This document shows, piece by piece, positions 61,689 to 63,663 of a stretch of DNA of 63,663 nt. The DNA is from Bacillota bacterium (lineage in GTDB: Bacteria; Bacillota; UBA4882; UBA8346). Every line of letters starts with the position of its first letter. Within the stretch, counting starts at the first letter, position 1. Position numbers and translations under genes: made by a program. The DNA is taken from assembly GCA_023400055.1 (NCBI GenBank), contig JAEXFN010000039.1, positions 1-63,663 of the forward strand, written 5' to 3'. The notes under the pieces were generated by a model. It had not been told where the DNA came from. It did no database searches and saw nothing but the letters and a program-made list of their open reading frames with translations.

Positions 61689-63316
61689 TTGTCGACGACG
61701 AGATGCTGGTGCGGATGGGGCTCAAGACCACCATCGACTGGCCGAAACTCGGCTTTCAAATCGCCGGGGAGGCCGACAACGGCCTGAAGGCATTGGAAGT
61801 CGCCCGGACGATCCGGCCGGATCTGGTGCTGACCGATATCCGGATGCCCAAAATGGACGGCCTAACCCTGATGAAAGCCCTGAAGAAAGAGCTGCCGCGG
61901 ACCAAGATCCTCATCCTAAGCTGTTATCAGGACTTCGATTATGTGCGGGAGGCCCTGCAACTGGGCGCCTTGGATTACATTCCGAAACTGTCGATGCAGG
62001 TCGAAGAACTGGAGCGGGTGATGCTGCGGGCCAAGGCGGTATTGGAGGAGGAAGCCGAGCAGGAACGGGCGGCCGACGGCGCCTGGGAGACGGAACGCTA
62101 CCGCAGCCTGCGGGAGATGCAGGGGCATTTCTTTCAAGACTTGCTCAAGGGGGCGCTGAACGAGGCGGAGCTTCCCGAACGGCTGCTCCGGCTGAAGCTG
62201 CGGCTGGCGGAGAGCGGCTTATACGCCGCGGTCTGCCTGCGGGTCGACGATCTCCGCGCCATCCGCCAGCGCAACGGCGGAACTGGCCTGACCTCGCTGG
62301 AGAGTCCGCTATATAACATTATCGATGAGGCGATCGAAAAGGGCGGACTGAAGGGGGATCTTTTCATGGGCCGCGAAGGGGAGTTCGGCTTGGTCTTCAG
62401 CTTCACGGCCGGGACGGAGGCCGCAGCGCTGTTCCGGGAGCTGAGCGATTTCTGCGCCCATTTGCGCGAGACGGTCCAGCTATACTTCAATCTGTCGGTA
62501 TCCTTTGGGATCGGCCGGGTCGCCACGAGCCTGATCCGCTTGAAGGATGCTTACGGTGAGGCGGCCGCCGCGCTAGAATATCGGTTCTACCAAGGCCAAG
62601 GAAGCCTCAATCGCTACCGCGAAAACCCGCCGGCGGAAGAACCGCTTTATAGCGCCAGCCAGGAGCAGACCCTCCGCGAGCGATTGGAGGGGGGAGACTA
62701 TGCCGGAGCCGAGACCTTGGTGATGGGACTTCTCGATCAGGCCCGGACGGACGAACCCAAGACTCCGGCACTGCTCCGCCAGGAATTGCTGGAGGTGATG
62801 CTCACCTTCTCGCGGGTCTTGAAACAGTACGGCGGCCGTCTGGAACAGCCGCCAGCCGCGTCCGGCCCCAATTCGTCCCAGGCGTTGAATCCCTTGAACG
62901 CGCCGGCTGAAATCGAGACGCTCGCCGAGATGAAGTTGTGGTTTCACGATTTTGTGGCCTGGTTTGGCGCAGCGCTGAATGATTTGAAGAGTCAGAAATT
63001 CGGCCGGGAGGTCAGCCGGGCGCTCGAGTACATCAACCGCCATTATGCCAGCGAGCTGAAACTGGGCGAGATCGCCGGCCGGATCGGGATGAACGAGACC
63101 TATTTCAGCCATCTGTTCAAGAAGGAGACCGGCGCCAATTTCACCGATTACGTGAACGGGTTGCGGATCGAAAAGGCCAAACAATTGCTGCGCAACAGCG
63201 CGGATAACATTTATGAGATCGCCGCGACGGTCGGCTACGCCAACGTCAGTTATTTCAGCAAGGTTTTCAAGCAGATCGTCGGAGTGAGTCCGGTGGAATA
63301 CAAGAAAGGAATTTAA
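61673..63316 (+). CDS. YesN-type response regulator with AraC output
   Basis: A 547-residue regulator: receiver domain (residues 1-120) with acidic pair D9 D10, phosphoacceptor D55 in LVLTDIRMPKMDG and switch lysine in YIPKLSM; a helical linker with a GGDEF-like divergent region (about 180-330); C-terminal AraC HTH pair (residues about 450-547, LGEIAGRIGMNETYFSHLF and GYANVSYFSKVFKQIVG). GGAGGAGG precedes ATG 61673 inside the kinase gene. Partner of the YesM kinase; its target genes are probably to the right, outside the window. Confidence 0.94.
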   Translation: MFKLLIVDDEMLVRMGLKTTIDWPKLGFQIAGEADNGLKALEVARTIRPDLVLTDIRMPKMDGLTLMKALKKELPRTKILILSCYQDFDYVREALQLGALDYIPKLSMQVEELERVMLRAKAVLEEEAEQERAADGAWETERYRSLREMQGHFFQDLLKGALNEAELPERLLRLKLRLAESGLYAAVCLRVDDLRAIRQRNGGTGLTSLESPLYNIIDEAIEKGGLKGDLFMGREGEFGLVFSFTAGTEAAALFRELSDFCAHLRETVQLYFNLSVSFGIGRVATSLIRLKDAYGEAAAALEYRFYQGQGSLNRYRENPPAEEPLYSASQEQTLRERLEGGDYAGAETLVMGLLDQARTDEPKTPALLRQELLEVMLTFSRVLKQYGGRLEQPPAASGPNSSQALNPLNAPAEIETLAEMKLWFHDFVAWFGAALNDLKSQKFGREVSRALEYINRHYASELKLGEIAGRIGMNETYFSHLFKKETGANFTDYVNGLRIEKAKQLLRNSADNIYEIAATVGYANVSYFSKVFKQIVGVSPVEYKKGI

Positions 63317-63421
63317 AATCGCGCTGTATCGAAAAGGCAACGAAGCAAATTGCAGAAAGCCATGGGAAAGCGTCCGTGGGATGGCTCCTTTCAGAAAGCA
63401 GCGCCTGATGCACAGCGGGAA

Positions 63422-63663
63422 GATCTTGATCCACCAAAGTTAGATCTTGATTCACAAAAGATCGATCTGAAATCATCGCGGACAGATCTTTATTAACAAA
63501 AGATCGATCTTTATCCACAAAAGATCGATCTGGAATCATCGCGGACAGATCTTTATTAACAAAAGATCGATCTTTATCCACAAAAGATCGATCTGGAATC
63601 GTTGCAGACAGATCTTTATTAACAAAAGATCGATCTTTATCCACAAAAGATCGATCTGGAATC
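63422..63663. repeat. 21-bp tandem array F (GATCTT family, 63-bp trimers) with DnaA boxes
   Basis: GATCT cores fall at 63422, 63443, 63464, 63485, 63506, 63527, 63548, 63569, 63590, 63611, 63632 and 63653, exactly 21 bp apart, to the window edge; the array is probably truncated. Three monomers form a 63-bp higher-order unit (63485, 63548, 63611). Each trimer contains TTATCCACA, a perfect DnaA-box consensus, at 63511-63519, 63574-63582 and 63637-63645. Dyads AAAGATCGATCTTT recur. 63317-63421 holds nothing clear. Confidence 0.92.

Noticed and set aside
26106..63663. CRISPR array
   Set aside because: Units are contiguous with no unique spacers, and no cas gene is present.
63422..63663. Replication origin
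   Set aside because: DnaA boxes are present, but no dnaA, dnaN or AT-rich unwinding element accompanies them; a titration site is the more modest reading.

Overview
The window is 63.7 kb of a GC-rich (mid-50s to about 60 %) bacterial chromosome dominated by sugar catabolism. Gene families point to an anaerobic, fermentative Bacillota: Na+-pumping oxaloacetate decarboxylase subunits, hybrid-cluster protein, YesM/YesN-type two-component system, AraC/ROK/LacI/GntR local regulators, strong Shine-Dalgarno sequences and SigA-like promoters. An OmpH/Skp-like protein and four sugar-binding proteins with no visible lipobox suggest a two-membrane (diderm) Bacillota, possibly a Hydrogenispora-like lineage. 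That placement is inference, not something the sequence states. No rRNA, tRNA, transposase or CRISPR was seen.

Layout. (1) 0.3-0.9 kb: hemerythrin-like gene behind a Crp/Fnr-type site. (2) 1.4-9.9 kb: arabinose cassette (AraC regulator, DUF5107-TPR protein, araFGH). (3) 10.9-19.5 kb: ROK regulator, CUT1 sugar ABC importer, two zinc dehydrogenases, class II aldolase, aldose epimerase. (4) 20.1-37.7 kb: envelope and housekeeping block (OmpH-like, Dabb, beta-propeller protein, oadB-oadG-oadA, HU, methyltransferase with a structured RNA upstream, GNAT, esterase, AAA ATPase, Lhr helicase, Hcp, DedA). (5) 38.0-46.5 kb: uxuA, AraC and LacI regulators, CUT1 importer, GH36 alpha-galactosidase. (6) 47.0-55.5 kb: GntR-LacI hybrid regulator, fucU mutarotase, SDR, CUT1 importer, Gfo/Idh/MocA and aldo-keto reductases. 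(7) 56.0-63.3 kb: PocR-AraC regulator, FAD oxidoreductase, QueG-like Fe-S protein, YesM/YesN pair.

Each catabolic cassette carries its own regulator, and in several the operator can be read directly: shared palindromes for ROK, tandem GAAAACGTTTTC-type sites for LacI, TATACCTGT sites for GntR. The three CUT1 importers have no ATPase gene and must borrow one; only the arabinose system carries its own (araG). Three of the four binding-protein genes are followed by a perfect intercistronic hairpin before the permease, as expected for making the binding protein in excess.

The most striking and unexplained feature is a set of eight intergenic tandem arrays built from at least six unrelated sequences, all with the same 21-bp period (two helical turns) held almost without slippage over 9-14 units. 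They sit only at 3' ends of transcription units. Two families occur twice, in the same orientation, and bracket a complete catabolic cassette (arabinose, 0.9-10.7 kb; fucose-type, 46.7-55.9 kb). The array at the right edge contains perfect DnaA boxes every 63 bp.
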